NCBI GenBank assembly: GCA_015486655.1
Contig: WFRF01000085.1
Location: 1 to 5,995 of the forward strand
Reading direction: 5' to 3'
DNA: 5,995 bases
DNA from: Caldifarciminota bacterium
GTDB lineage: Bacteria; Hydrothermota; 32-111; QNBC01
Program-made: the position numbers and the translations under genes
The notes under the pieces: model-generated
Told to the model about the DNA's origin: nothing
The model's database searches: none
The model's input: only the letters and a program-made list of their open reading frames with translations
Shown here: in pieces, positions 1 through 5,948 of the stretch
Layout of the letters: each line of letters starts with the position of its first letter
How positions within the stretch are numbered: the first letter of the stretch is position 1

Positions 1-404
1 GGACCGATGCCCCTCTTTGTGGTTCCCAGGCTGCCCTTTCCTTTATACTCCTCAAAATAACCGTCAAATTCTTTGTGAAACGGAAAAACAAGGTGAGCCC
101 TCTTACTGACAAATAATTTACCGGGACATTTAATTCCGTAACCGTTTAAAACGGAAATTTCTTCGGCAAAGATTTCCGGGTCAAAAACTACACCGTTGCC
201 AATCAAGCATATTGTGTCACGATGTATGATTCCGGAAGGAATTAAATGTAATTTTATTTCGTTCCCGTTGTAGTAAACCGTATGTCCCGCATTTGCCCCT
301 CCCTGGAATCTTACGACTACATCGGCTTCATCGGAAAGTTTGTCAACTATCTTGCCTTTCCCCTCATCTCCCCATTGTAATCCCAGAACTACATTAATAG
401 GCAT
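1..404 (-). CDS. purA: Adenylosuccinate synthetase, N-terminal part (cut by window edge)
   Basis: This enzyme joins IMP and aspartate using GTP to give adenylosuccinate, the first committed step to AMP, in the cytoplasm. I translated 134 codons from the ATG at 404-402; the rest of the gene lies beyond base 1. The protein opens MPINVVLGLQWGDEGKGK, the family hallmark. GDEGKGK at residues 12-18 is the GTP-binding P-loop-like segment and carries the catalytic Asp13. GGANAGHT at 35-42 carries the catalytic His41. The visible part ends in GTTKRGIG (127-134), the conserved IMP-binding region, where K is at a position that is often G or R. An AGGAGT Shine-Dalgarno sequence at 414-409 sits just upstream of the ATG, which supports this start. 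Only 12 bases separate it from the ffh stop, so it is probably co-transcribed. No frameshift or stop was seen. The full family length is about 430 residues, so roughly the first third is present. Confidence 0.97.
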   Translation of the reverse strand, partial: MPINVVLGLQWGDEGKGKIVDKLSDEADVVVRFQGGANAGHTVYYNGNEIKLHLIPSGIIHRDTICLIGNGVVFDPEIFAEEISVLNGYGIKCPGKLFVSKRAHLVFPFHKEFDGYFEEYKGKGSLGTTKRGIG

Positions 405-416
405 ATTTACTCCTGA

Positions 417-1718
417 TTAAAAAGGTAATCCCCTTCTACCGCTTTTCATATAACTTTTCATCATCTTTTTCATCATATCAAACTGTTTCATCAATTGATT
501 TATTTCCTGAACCGATGTTCCCGAACCCGTGGCAATTCTCTTCCTTCTGCTTCCGTTTAGAATTTCCGGATACAACCTCTCTTCTCTGGTCATGGAATTT
601 ATTATTGCTTCGATTCTCACAAGAACCTTGTCATCAATATTTTCTACCCCTTTTGCCGGCATTCCGGGGATCATCTTTGCCAAGTTTCCTAAAGGTCCCA
701 TATTCTTAATTTGCTTTATCTGAGCCAGAAAATCCTCAAGGTTGAATTTTGCTTTTCTCAGTTTTTGCTCAAGCCTCTTTGCCTCTTCAGCTTTAAAATT
801 TTCTTCGGCTTTTTCAATCAATGTAAGAACGTCACCCATCCCGAGAATTCTCGATGCAATTCTATCAGGATAAAACTGCTCAATATCGGTTAATTTCTCA
901 CCTACACCTATGAGTTTTATAGGCTTATTTGTAACACTAAAAATAGAGAGAGCAGCTCCGCCTCTTGCATCACCATCCAATTTCGTCAAAATAACACCTG
1001 AAATATTAAGATTTTCATCAAAGGTTTTAGCAATTTTCACTGCATCCTGCCCCGTCATGCCATCCGCCACAAACAGTTTCTCGGAAGGTTTTGCAACCTT
1101 TGCCATTTTCTTGAGTTCTTGCATCAATGCCGTATCCACATGCAAACGTCCTTGCGTGTCAACAATTACCGTATCGTACCCTTCAATATAAGCAACTTTC
1201 GGTGCTTTTCTTACTATCTCAACAGGATCATCCGAATCCGGTTTATAAAAACCCACACCTGCTTGTTCGGCTACCTGCCTTAACTGTTCCACCGCTCCGG
1301 GTCTTCTCGTATCAGCAGGGACTAACATTGTTTTCCTGTTTTTCTTCTTTAAGAAATTTGCAAGTTTTCCTGCCGTAGTTGTTTTCCCTGATCCCTGCAA
1401 GCCCAGCAACATTATAACGGAAGGATTCCCTTTAAAGTAAATTTCCTTTTTTGCTTTTCCCAGAATTTTAATCAGTTCTTCGTAAACCACCTTTACAATC
1501 ATCTGTCCGGGGTTTAATGAAAACAGAATCTCCTGTCCAATGGCATTTTCTTTTACATCTTCTATAAATTTTTTGACAACATCATAGTTTACATCCGCTT
1601 CCAGAAGCGATTTTTTGATCTCCAATAAACCCTGTTCCAGATCTTCTTCGGTAAGTTTTCCTTTGGAACGCCATTTCTTAAATATACGAGAAAAACTGTT
1701 TTGAATGTTACCAAACAT
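417..1718 (-). CDS. ffh: Signal recognition particle protein Ffh (SRP54 GTPase)
   Basis: Ffh binds 4.5S RNA, captures signal sequences of nascent membrane proteins at the ribosome, and docks with FtsY at the inner membrane. The 433-residue length is normal to slightly short. The N domain spans about 1-90 and includes LLEADVN (38-44). The G domain spans about 95-295: G1 GLQGSGKTT (106-114), G2 region DTRRPGA (136-142), G3 DTQGR (187-191), G4 TKLDG (245-249) and closing motif GVGEKLTDIEQF (271-282). The methionine-rich M domain follows. It has a finger-loop-like GPLGNLAKMIPGMP (341-354), RNA-binding SRRKRIATGSG (390-400), and a Met/Lys-rich tail that ends RRGLPF. G3 is unusual because Ffh and FtsY normally read DTAGR. 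The start is fixed by a strong Shine-Dalgarno sequence and by the N-terminal match. The ATG directly follows the upstream TAG stop, so translational coupling is likely. No 4.5S RNA gene was seen in the window. Confidence 0.98.
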   Translation of the reverse strand: MFGNIQNSFSRIFKKWRSKGKLTEEDLEQGLLEIKKSLLEADVNYDVVKKFIEDVKENAIGQEILFSLNPGQMIVKVVYEELIKILGKAKKEIYFKGNPSVIMLLGLQGSGKTTTAGKLANFLKKKNRKTMLVPADTRRPGAVEQLRQVAEQAGVGFYKPDSDDPVEIVRKAPKVAYIEGYDTVIVDTQGRLHVDTALMQELKKMAKVAKPSEKLFVADGMTGQDAVKIAKTFDENLNISGVILTKLDGDARGGAALSIFSVTNKPIKLIGVGEKLTDIEQFYPDRIASRILGMGDVLTLIEKAEENFKAEEAKRLEQKLRKAKFNLEDFLAQIKQIKNMGPLGNLAKMIPGMPAKGVENIDDKVLVRIEAIINSMTREERLYPEILNGSRRKRIATGSGTSVQEINQLMKQFDMMKKMMKSYMKSGRRGLPF

Positions 1719-2660
1719 CTAATCACCTCTCAGAATTTTATTAATTTCATTCATTTTAAACAGCGTCGCTCTTTTCCCCTGATAAATAAGCCGCGGAGCA
1801 AGTTCGAAATCCATTATCGAAGCATAATATGTATACGGTTCTATAAGTACATCAGGTTTATCTATCATAAGTTTTTGCTCAACGATTTTGCTCTCTGCAA
1901 TCTCAAATAATTTAGTGGCAATAACATTAATGGGCGGAGTTTCATTTTTTAGTTTATTCTCAATGATATTAGGGATAATATCCTTGATTCTTTTCAATCT
2001 TTTTTCAACCATTTCTCTTATCAATGTCTCACGAGTAGCTCCGTTTTTCACATTCCTGTCGGCTTCTTCCTCAATATAGTTTTTCATTCTTATGTTTCTT
2101 TGCGGGTTGTTAATAACATTCACGGCTATGGTAACATCAGCTCCCATCCTCCTTACGGTATCAACAGGTACGGGATTCGATATACCACCATCCATAAAGA
2201 TCATGTTATTCAAGACATGCGGTTTCACAAGAATGGGAATCGATAAACTGGCTCTTACAGCTTCTACAACACTGCCTTCGTTTAAAGTTATATCTTTCCC
2301 TTCATAAAATTCGGTTGCTATACATGCAAACGGAATTCGAAGATCACTAAATTTCTTTTCCCCAATATACTTTTTAAGAAGGTTTGTTATATTCTTTCCG
2401 TCGGTTAATCCTGAAATCGTAAGCGAAGGACGAAAAAGCATTCTTGCCTGTCTTTTATCTATTTTAAGCGCTTCCTCTTCAATCTCCTCAGGCTCCATTC
2501 CGCTTGCATACAAGGCACCTATAACAGCCCCCATACTGGTCCCGGCAAGATAATCAAATCTAATATTTTTCCTTTTTAGGATTTGCAAAACGCCGATATG
2601 CGCCAGACCTCTGGCGCCACCACTACCAAGGGCAAGTCCTACTTTCAAGCGATTTTTCAT
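1719..2660 (-). CDS. Patatin-like phospholipase / serine hydrolase, RssA type
   Basis: This is a 313-residue Ser-Asp dyad hydrolase of the bacterial patatin family (RssA/YlbK group, related to the catalytic domain of NTE). The catalytic elements are all visible: the oxyanion-hole loop LGSGGARG (11-18), the nucleophile elbow GTSMG (40-44, Ser42), and the DGG motif (157-159, Asp157) in MDGGISNPVPVD. Family members are generally lipid acyl hydrolases, but the true substrate of RssA-type proteins is mostly unknown, and nothing here settles it. Residues about 190-240 form a charged, probably helical insertion rich in Arg, Lys and Glu. There is no signal peptide, so it is likely cytosolic or peripheral to the membrane. 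The chosen ATG is the most upstream start possible, because an in-frame TAA lies five codons before it with no start codon between. No Shine-Dalgarno sequence precedes it. It is the first gene of a probable operon with ffh and purA. Confidence 0.94.
   Translation of the reverse strand: MKNRLKVGLALGSGGARGLAHIGVLQILKRKNIRFDYLAGTSMGAVIGALYASGMEPEEIEEEALKIDKRQARMLFRPSLTISGLTDGKNITNLLKKYIGEKKFSDLRIPFACIATEFYEGKDITLNEGSVVEAVRASLSIPILVKPHVLNNMIFMDGGISNPVPVDTVRRMGADVTIAVNVINNPQRNIRMKNYIEEEADRNVKNGATRETLIREMVEKRLKRIKDIIPNIIENKLKNETPPINVIATKLFEIAESKIVEQKLMIDKPDVLIEPYTYYASIMDFELAPRLIYQGKRATLFKMNEINKILRGD
1722..1730 (-). promoter_or_regulatory. Strong ffh ribosome binding site inside the upstream gene
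   Basis: On the minus strand this reads AGAGGTGAT, a long match to the 16S anti-Shine-Dalgarno sequence. Seven bases separate GAGG from the ffh ATG. The site also encodes the last residues (Arg-Gly-Asp) of the patatin-like protein, whose TAG stop directly abuts the ATG (TAGATG). A ribosome terminating on the first gene would therefore sit on the second gene's initiation region, which points to coupled translation. Confidence 0.85.
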
Positions 2661-2669
2661 ACGTGTTGG

Positions 2670-2698
2670 ATATTATCATATAAATATATTTTAGTCAA
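2670..2698 (-). promoter_or_regulatory. Extended -10 sigma-70-type promoter for the patatin-ffh-purA operon
   Basis: On the minus strand a -35 box TTGACT (2698-2693) and a -10 box TAATAT (2675-2670) are separated by exactly 17 bases. The spacer ends in TGA, which gives the TGN extended -10 element. This is the best promoter match I noticed in the window. Only 9 bases lie between the -10 box and the ATG of the patatin-like gene. Transcription starting 6-8 bases after the -10 box would give an mRNA with a leader of about 0-4 bases. A short palindrome TATGCATA (2706-2713) lies just upstream of the -35 box and could be a regulatory site, but it could also be chance. Confidence 0.8.
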
Positions 2699-2751
2699 AC
2701 AGATGTATGCATATGAAGTGAGAAGTAACGGGACTGCGTCACAAGCTTTCA

Positions 2752-2835
2752 AGTAAGAAGTTAGAACTAAGAAGTAGGAAATAGAGGAAACGATTACATA
2801 TTTAAATTCTAAGTTCTTAGTTCTCACTTTTCACT
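2752..2835. repeat. Long imperfect inverted repeat of GAAGTTAGAA type
   Basis: The arm 2752-2780 pairs with 2807-2835 around a loop of about 26 bases. The core is an 11-base perfect inverted match, AGAACTAAGAA (2763-2773) with TTCTTAGTTCT (2814-2824). Pairing continues outward and inward with scattered mismatches. The arms are built from degenerate heptamer-like units (GAAGTTA, GAAGTGA, GAAGTAG). Similar units recur at 2715-2728 and 2901-2925. This looks like a non-coding dispersed repeat. Transcribed, it could form a long stem-loop on either strand. Confidence 0.7.
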
Positions 2836-2847
2836 CACTTTAGAATA

Positions 2848-2892
2848 CCCCTCAGTCCGGTAAAACCGGACAGCTCCCCTAAAAAGTGGAGC
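2848..2892. repeat. Double-hairpin intergenic repeat (CCCCTCAGTC...GGAGC)
   Basis: Two adjacent stems are visible. GTCCGG (2855-2860) pairs perfectly with CCGGAC (2866-2871) around TAAAA. GCTCC (2873-2877) pairs with GGAGC (2888-2892) around a 10-base segment. The layout CCCCTCAGTC, stem, GACAGCTCCCCT, A-rich loop, GGAGC resembles a small palindromic repeat that I recall from intergenic regions of various bacteria, notably Clostridia; that comparison is from memory. The second stem deviates from a fully symmetric AGGGGAGC, reading AGTGGAGC here, which suggests a decayed copy. Confidence 0.6.
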
Positions 2893-2900
2893 AGCCATGT

Positions 2901-2925
2901 TTAGAAATAAGAAGTTGGAAGTAGG
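2901..2925. repeat. Second GAAGT-type repeat copy
   Basis: TTAGAAATAAGAAGTTGGAA and the following GTAGG repeat the same degenerate unit seen in the left arm of the long hairpin (2757-2779), in the same orientation. It lies between the double hairpin and the ATTCCGG hairpin. It has no matching opposite arm nearby, so it may be a partial copy. Confidence 0.5.
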
Positions 2926-2936
2926 GACTCGATGAG

Positions 2937-2957
2937 ATTCCGGATCAATTCCGGAAT
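2937..2957. repeat. Perfect ATTCCGG/CCGGAAT hairpin repeat
   Basis: ATTCCGG (2937-2943) and CCGGAAT (2951-2957) form a perfect 7-bp inverted repeat around the 7-base loop ATCAATT. The sequence resembles the common dispersed bacterial repeat of the form GATTCCGGATCAAGTCCGGAAT, recalled from other genomes and not checked here. It lies about 105 bases past the response regulator's stop codon. It has no T-tract on the minus strand, so it is a poor terminator candidate. Confidence 0.6.
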
Positions 2958-3062
2958 TACAAAACAGATCTCCCTATATAGATAGGCATAAGATTTCAAA
3001 CCTATGACAATAGTTAGGAAATATCATCACTAATTATTAAATACAAAATCAGCTATGAAAAA

Positions 3063-4343
3063 TCAAACATCTATACCATATTTCTTTATTTTACGATAAA
3101 GCGTCGAGTAATCTATTCCGAGAATCTTGGCTGTTTCTTTCTTGTTGCCCCCCGTTTTCTTCAATGTCTCCTTAATGAGTTCAATCTCCTGCTCTTTAAG
3201 CCCTTTTATTTCCCTCTCTTTACCGGATTTCCAAAATGTGGATAAAGTTCCTTCAACTCCCATTACTACCATTCTTTCCACAATATTTTCCAGTTCCCTG
3301 ACATTCCCGGGCCAACTGTACTTTGTGAATTTCTCCAATATATTATCATCAATTACAGGTTCATTTATATTAAATTTGGAAGAATACCTTTTAACAAAAT
3401 ACTTCATTAGTTCCGGTATATCATCCGGTCTTTCTCTAAGCGGCGGGATACGAATTGGAATCACATTCAAACGATAGTAAAGATCTTCCCTGAATTCTCC
3501 CTTATCAATTAATTTTATCAGATTTTTGTTCGTTGCGGCTATTAATCTTACATCTATTTTCTTCGGAATATGCCCCCCGACGGGGACTATTTCCCTCTCC
3601 TGAATAACCCTGAGAAGTTTTGCCTGTAAACTTAGGGGCATTTCCCCTATTTCGTCAAGAAAAAATGTCCCTCCGCTTGCAACCTCAAGAAGTCCTGTTT
3701 TGTCTTTATATGCACCTGTAAATGCCCCTTTTTTATATCCGAAAAGCTCACTTTCAAGTAAATTTTCGGGTAATGCTGCACAGTTAATGGAGATAAATTT
3801 TTTATTCCTCCTATTACTCTTATTGTGTATTCTTTTTGCTATTAATTCTTTTCCGGTACCCGTTTCCCCATAGACAATAACTGTACTTTCGATTTTTGCT
3901 ATATTATCAACTGTTTTCAAAATATCTGCAATCACTTTGCTTTTGAAAATAAAATTATTTTCTTCCTTTAAATTTGTCTTACCCGGTTTTACGGATTCAA
4001 GTTTTTTTATCCTGTTAAATAACTCTTCAAGAGAAAACGGTTTAATAAGAAAGTCTACAGCTCCTTCCCTAAATCCCTCTATAACGCCGTCAACTGAGCC
4101 GTATGCAGTCATTAGAATTCCTTTAATTGACGGATCTATTTGCATGCAGTTCTTTAAAAATTCTATACCGTCCATCTTGGGCATTTTGACATCACTCACA
4201 AAAATACCGATTTCGCCCTTTTTTACCTCTTCCAAAGCTTCAATGGGGTCGGTAAAAGTTACAACATCATAACCTTTTTTCTTTAACCCGAGTCCTATCC
4301 ATACATTCATGCTTTCTTCATCATCAAGTATTAAGATTTTCAT
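3063..4343 (-). CDS. Sigma-54-dependent response regulator, NtrC/PilR type (REC-AAA+-Fis)
   Basis: This 426-residue activator would bind upstream enhancer sites and use ATP hydrolysis to open sigma-54 promoters when phosphorylated. The REC domain (about 1-115) has acidic residues D7 and D8, phosphoacceptor D51 in SDVKMPKMDG, T79 and K101 in LIKPFS. The AAA+ domain (about 132-365) has Walker A GETGTGKE (159-166), the sigma-54 contact loop GAFTGA (206-211), Walker B GGTFFLDE (224-231) and arginine-finger region FREDLYYRLNV (284-294). The C-terminal Fis-type helix-turn-helix (about 385-426) includes NKKETAKILGIDYSTLYRKI. All key residues are intact. The start overlaps the kinase stop by 4 bases (ATGA) and is preceded by a GAGGAG ribosome site, so the pair is translated together. 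The architecture fits PilR, NtrC or ZraR relatives. The regulated genes are not in this window, so I leave the symbol blank. Confidence 0.96.
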   Translation of the reverse strand: MKILILDDEESMNVWIGLGLKKKGYDVVTFTDPIEALEEVKKGEIGIFVSDVKMPKMDGIEFLKNCMQIDPSIKGILMTAYGSVDGVIEGFREGAVDFLIKPFSLEELFNRIKKLESVKPGKTNLKEENNFIFKSKVIADILKTVDNIAKIESTVIVYGETGTGKELIAKRIHNKSNRRNKKFISINCAALPENLLESELFGYKKGAFTGAYKDKTGLLEVASGGTFFLDEIGEMPLSLQAKLLRVIQEREIVPVGGHIPKKIDVRLIAATNKNLIKLIDKGEFREDLYYRLNVIPIRIPPLRERPDDIPELMKYFVKRYSSKFNINEPVIDDNILEKFTKYSWPGNVRELENIVERMVVMGVEGTLSTFWKSGKEREIKGLKEQEIELIKETLKKTGGNKKETAKILGIDYSTLYRKIKKYGIDV

Positions 4344-5896
4344 GCTCTCCTCAATGTTAACGTTACCTCAGTTCCTTTTTTCTTAACGGACTTTACATCT
4401 ATGTTTCCACCTATTTCTTCCACTATTTGTTTTGAGATCGTAAGCCCGAGCCCCATTCCTCCCTTTTTCATAGAAAAATACGGTTTGAAAATATTCTCCA
4501 AGTCTTCTTCGCTGATACCCTCACCGCTATCCGCAACAACAATATGCACAAAATCGTTGTCAAGACTACATTTTATCCTGATCAATCCTTTATAGTGCAT
4601 TGATTGAGCCGCATTTTGTATAAGATTCGAGAAAACCTCGTTGAGTTCTTTCGCTCCTTTTATTATTATTTCGTTTTCGGGACAGTCGATTTCAACGGTT
4701 ATGTCTTTATATAATTTATTATGTTTAATAAGATCCGCAACATACTTTATTTCCTCCACAATATCTATATCCATTATCTTTTCAATCCAACGTTCTTTTG
4801 AGATCTGCCTGAATTTATTCACGATCTCCGTTAGTCTGTCCGATTCTTTTATTACCAATTCAAGTAACGATTTTAAATCGGATGAACTGTCAATGTTTGT
4901 CATTACAACCTCTGTGGCACCTTTTATTGAAGCAAGAGGATTTCCTATTTCATGGGCTACTGCCGCAGATAAATTGGAAATCGCCCTGAGACGCTCGATT
5001 TCTTTTTCCTTTTCCATATTTTTCTTTTGCTCACTAATGTTTGTGACAAATATATTATAGCCAATGGTCTCCTCCTCTCCGCTGCTGATTCTGTTGATCG
5101 AAACCCTGTAATATGCATCTTTCATTTTAATCTCGAATCTCTTGTCCTCTATATTTTCCAAATCGCCGAGTTTTTCGACAAAATCATCTATTAAAACATT
5201 TTTATAATAATTGTTTATCACAGAATGTGTTGTCTTAATGAATTTTTTTGAATAGTTGTTGTAATATTTTATATATCCGTTTCTATCAAGTGTAATGAGA
5301 GCATCGTTGAAACTCTTTATTATATCATTCAAAGTTATGTTAATTTCCTGTAGATGCCTTTTCCCTTTCAATAATACTTCCGATACATAAGCGGATAGAG
5401 CGCCTACCGTCAGGAATGCCAATGAGTAAGTATATACCCTAACGAATATTAAACCTCTCGATATATTCGATGTAAATATTGCAAAAGAAGGAGGTATAAA
5501 AAATGAAAACCTCGAGCGGATGTAAACAACTATTGTGAATGTTGCAATACTGAACAGCGATATGAAAAAACTTCCCTTTGCAAATAAAAATATGGAAGCT
5601 ACAATTATATCAATGAAGTAAAGAATAAAATAGGGGCTCTCTATACCACCCGTGAAATAAAGTATAACGGATGAGAGAAGAACATCAAGGAAAAGTTGGA
5701 TATAAAGAGAAGTGATATAATTTGCCTTTGTTAAAAGAAAACCTATAAAGGATATAAATACCCCGCTTAAAATAAGCGACACAAGCAATACGATATCAGT
5801 TGTATTTAAATTTCCTACAAAAAGAAATTCTATACCCAGTAATATGGATATAAGAACAGGCCTAATAAACAATAGGGTATAAACTCCCCTTTTCAT
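4340..5896 (-). CDS. Membrane histidine kinase, PilS-like (six TM, PAS, HisKA, HATPase)
   Basis: This 518-residue sensor kinase is the partner of the response regulator directly downstream. Six hydrophobic segments are visible at about 7-28, 34-55, 62-82, 88-107, 109-127 and 148-175, with only short loops, so the signal is probably sensed in or at the membrane. A PAS-like domain follows (about 188-290, beginning near NDIIKSFNDALITLDRNGYI), then a short coiled linker. The HisKA domain has the H-box AAVAHEIGNPLASIKGA with phosphoacceptor His315. The ATPase domain has the N box NEVFSNLIQNAA (419-430), the G1 box VADSGEGI (454-461), and KPYFSMKKGGMGLGL (471-485) carrying the F and G2 boxes. The layout recalls PilS, but NtrB/ZraS-like roles are equally open without target genes. 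The ATG is immediately preceded by an in-frame TAA, so it is the earliest possible start. Confidence 0.95.
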   Translation of the reverse strand: MKRGVYTLLFIRPVLISILLGIEFLFVGNLNTTDIVLLVSLILSGVFISFIGFLLTKANYITSLYIQLFLDVLLSSVILYFTGGIESPYFILYFIDIIVASIFLFAKGSFFISLFSIATFTIVVYIRSRFSFFIPPSFAIFTSNISRGLIFVRVYTYSLAFLTVGALSAYVSEVLLKGKRHLQEINITLNDIIKSFNDALITLDRNGYIKYYNNYSKKFIKTTHSVINNYYKNVLIDDFVEKLGDLENIEDKRFEIKMKDAYYRVSINRISSGEEETIGYNIFVTNISEQKKNMEKEKEIERLRAISNLSAAVAHEIGNPLASIKGATEVVMTNIDSSSDLKSLLELVIKESDRLTEIVNKFRQISKERWIEKIMDIDIVEEIKYVADLIKHNKLYKDITVEIDCPENEIIIKGAKELNEVFSNLIQNAAQSMHYKGLIRIKCSLDNDFVHIVVADSGEGISEEDLENIFKPYFSMKKGGMGLGLTISKQIVEEIGGNIDVKSVKKKGTEVTLTLRRA

Positions 5897-5901
5897 TTAA
5901 T

Positions 5902-5908
5902 CCCCCCC
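5902..5908 (-). promoter_or_regulatory. Poly-G ribosome binding site of the kinase gene
   Basis: Seven consecutive Gs on the minus strand, followed by ATTAA and then the ATG, occupy the Shine-Dalgarno position with 5 bases of spacing. No canonical GGAGG is present, so pairing with 16S rRNA would need G-U wobble. A second purine run, AAAAGGGGAG, lies inside codons 2-5 of the gene, too late to serve this ATG. Confidence 0.5.
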
Positions 5909-5948
5909 GGAAATTTATTTTGAAAAACGGACATCAATATTCTTTTAC

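Larger units (their letters stand above)
2661..3062. other. Repeat-rich intergenic region without genes
   Basis: This 402-base gap separates the response regulator's stop from the patatin-like gene's start. I found no credible reading frame and no RNA gene. It holds, from low to high coordinates: the operon promoter, GAAGTGAGAAGTAA (2715-2728), a long imperfect hairpin (2752-2835), a double hairpin (2848-2892), another GAAGT-type copy (2901-2925), a 7-bp perfect hairpin (2937-2957), and an AT-rich tail next to the regulator gene. On the minus strand none of the hairpins is followed by a good run of Ts, so I cannot place a clear Rho-independent terminator for the two-component operon. Confidence 0.8.

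Noticed and set aside
910..1191. Plus-strand open reading frame inside ffh
   Set aside because: It lies entirely opposite a strongly conserved gene, its translation shows no recognisable domain, and it is best explained as an antisense shadow. The same applies to the other plus-strand frames opposite the patatin, regulator and kinase genes.
2729..2750. GGGACTGCGTCACAAGCTTT as a remnant of a further dispersed repeat
   Set aside because: The likeness to known intergenic repeats is too short and partial to support, and no second copy or inverted arm is present in the window.
2848..2892. The double hairpin as a riboswitch or other structured regulatory RNA
   Set aside because: It matches no riboswitch consensus I know, including the c-di-GMP, fluoride, guanidine and preQ1 types. 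It also lies upstream of the patatin promoter at 2670-2698, so it would not be in that transcript's leader.
2700..2925. GAAGT-type units as a CRISPR array
   Set aside because: The units are degenerate, differ in length and orientation, and have no regular spacers or neighbouring cas genes.
2973..2986. CCTAT/ATAGG hairpin as a Rho-independent terminator of the regulator operon
   Set aside because: The stem is only 5 bp and AT-rich, and on the minus strand it is followed by AGATCTG rather than a run of Ts.
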